A stretch of DNA of 64,000 nt from CAWCON01 sp963797185 (GTDB lineage: Bacteria; Patescibacteriota; Saccharimonadia; Saccharimonadales; UBA4665), in the NCBI GenBank assembly GCA_963797185.1, contig CAWCON010000003.1:482361-546360 (forward strand). Reading direction: 5' to 3'. The notes beneath the pieces are model-generated. The model saw only the letters and a list, made by a program, of their open reading frames with translations. It was not told where the DNA came from and made no database searches. Of the stretch, positions 62,990 through 64,000 are shown in pieces. Numbering within the stretch: the first letter of the stretch is position 1; each line of letters begins with the position of its first letter. A program made the translations under genes and the position numbers.

Positions 62990-64000
62990 TTATTTAATTG
63001 TTCTGTAGAGTTTTGAAGGCCACCAGTTCCACTTGCCTAACAAAACGGCAATCGATGGCACAAAAAGCGTGCGGACAAAGAAGGTATCCAGCAATATACC
63101 GAAAGCCACAGAAAAACCTATTTGTTGTACTTCAGCTTGCCCACCAACAATACCGAGTACTGCAAAAGTACCAGCTAGTATTAAGCCGGCAGAGGTAACG
63201 GTTGAACCTGTTACGCCGATCGCTTTTGTTATAGCTGAACGAAGCGTAACATTACCATGAGCTTCTTCCCGTATCCGACTCATAACTAAAATATTATAGT
63301 CTTCACCCAAAGCCATCGAGAAGATAAATAGCAGAAACGGCAGAAAGAAACTAAGCCCAGCGCTATTAAATGTCAAATGTACGAAGACAATATTTGCAAA
63401 ACCAAGTGTTGCCAAATATGATAAACCGACAGTTAAGATTAGATACCATGGTGCGACTAAGCTACGGAGCAAAATTGCCAGCAAGATAGCAATGATCACT
63501 AAGACTACCGGTACAATTTTATATAAATCATTGGTAGAGATATGCGTAATATCGTATATAAACGAGTCTTGGCTTACGAGACCATTATCGGTAGCGCCGA
63601 CACTGGTTGCCACCGCGGTAAGCGCAGTGCGCACCGACGGTACCGCTTGTGCTGCAGCAGTTGTTCCGGAAGCGCCAGCCCGTAACAGTGCATAGAATTG
63701 TACTGTCCTGCCGTCAGGGCTAATAAATTGAGCTATCGATCGGTAGGCTTGATATTCCTGAAGAGAGACAAAGGTATTAGATGGTATGGCCGAAAGATTT
63801 TGGCTTGGTGGCCCAAGTTCCTGATATAAAGTAGTTATTTCTGCTGCACTTAATTTACTACCCCCGACATTAATCGGACCAGCAATTGATGTAAAAACTT
63901 TATTTGCAGAAAGCTCCTGTTGGGCCTTAGCTACTAAACTGAGATTGCTCCAAACCGGTTGATTAAACTTAAGAAGAAGTTCTTGGGGGTTGTTGTTGGC
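62990..64000 (-). CDS. MMPL/RND-type transporter, C-terminal part (5' partial)
   Basis: The frame is open from the stop at 62990 to the window end, 336 residues, and continues beyond it. The visible part starts in the periplasmic/external loop (NNPQELLLKFNQPVWSNLSL) and then has six hydrophobic segments (IVPVVLVIIAILLAILLRSL onward). The conserved MMPL motif GEDYNILVMSRIREEA, with ALGEDYN in a TM helix, supplies the proton-relay Asp-Tyr pair. Such proteins export lipids or surface glycolipids. An internal GTG at 63634 is not the start. Confidence 0.85.
   Translation of the reverse strand, partial: ANNNPQELLLKFNQPVWSNLSLVAKAQQELSANKVFTSIAGPINVGGSKLSAAEITTLYQELGPPSQNLSAIPSNTFVSLQEYQAYRSIAQFISPDGRTVQFYALLRAGASGTTAAAQAVPSVRTALTAVATSVGATDNGLVSQDSFIYDITHISTNDLYKIVPVVLVIIAILLAILLRSLVAPWYLILTVGLSYLATLGFANIVFVHLTFNSAGLSFFLPFLLFIFSMALGEDYNILVMSRIREEAHGNVTLRSAITKAIGVTGSTVTSAGLILAGTFAVLGIVGGQAEVQQIGFSVAFGILLDTFFVRTLFVPSIAVLLGKWNWWPSKLYRTIK

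Noticed and set aside
1..64000. UGA recoding as in Gracilibacteria
   Set aside because: Genes end with UGA in normal contexts and no core gene needs UGA as an amino acid.

Overview
The window reads as a chromosomal segment of a small-genome Candidatus Saccharibacteria (TM7)/Patescibacteria-type bacterium. This rests on gene content, compact layout, many promoters of the form TGCTATNAT, several apparently leaderless genes and a reduced set of zinc sites in core enzymes. No rRNA or taxonomic marker was searched, so the lineage is an inference. UGA is a normal stop (for example the gene ending at 25316), which argues against the UGA-recoding Patescibacteria (Gracilibacteria, Absconditabacteria). 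The tRNA genes encode their CCA ends.

Layout. 1-17.9 kb is a housekeeping block: rpoC (5'-partial and indel-ridden at the window edge), rpoB, clpP under a perfect CIRCE operator, tig, hisS, tRNA-Ala, uppP, an RRM protein, a lemA-htpX-membrane protein-ligA operon, and a D,D-carboxypeptidase. 18-44 kb is an accessory polysaccharide-attack island. It has four paralogous phage-tail-fibre-like repeat proteins, each followed at once by one or two enzymes or tailspike-like proteins (GH5-like, GH26-like, pectate-lyase-like beta-helix, an alpha/alpha-barrel candidate) without signal peptides. All four share the same promoter motif. Interspersed are two exported dockerin-FN3-glycosidase proteins, an FAD-linked oxidase, a cyclopropane fatty acid synthase, an ABC exporter and TatA.

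44-52 kb is an array of small mostly unknown genes, nearly all on the minus strand. Each is followed by a copy of an imperfect repeat of about 100 bp. The array starts at the 3' end of tRNA-Leu(UAG), and the repeats contain the tRNA 3' end plus flank (CCACCAATCCGGA). It looks like an integron-like or tRNA-anchored cassette array, but it has no canonical attC core and no integrase in the window. One cassette encodes a protein with about six tandem HTH modules. Another, at the far end, is a membrane protein that needs a -1 frameshift at A_AAA_AAG.

52-64 kb returns to housekeeping genes: rsmD, recG, tyrS, a class A penicillin-binding protein broken by two compensating indels, a PIN-TRAM protein, radA, an SPFH/stomatin protein and the C-terminal half of an MMPL-type transporter that runs off the window.

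Sequence quality is poor in 1-1.6 kb (many single-base insertions), so frameshifts elsewhere (44.3 kb, 58.1 kb) need read-level checking before any biological reading.
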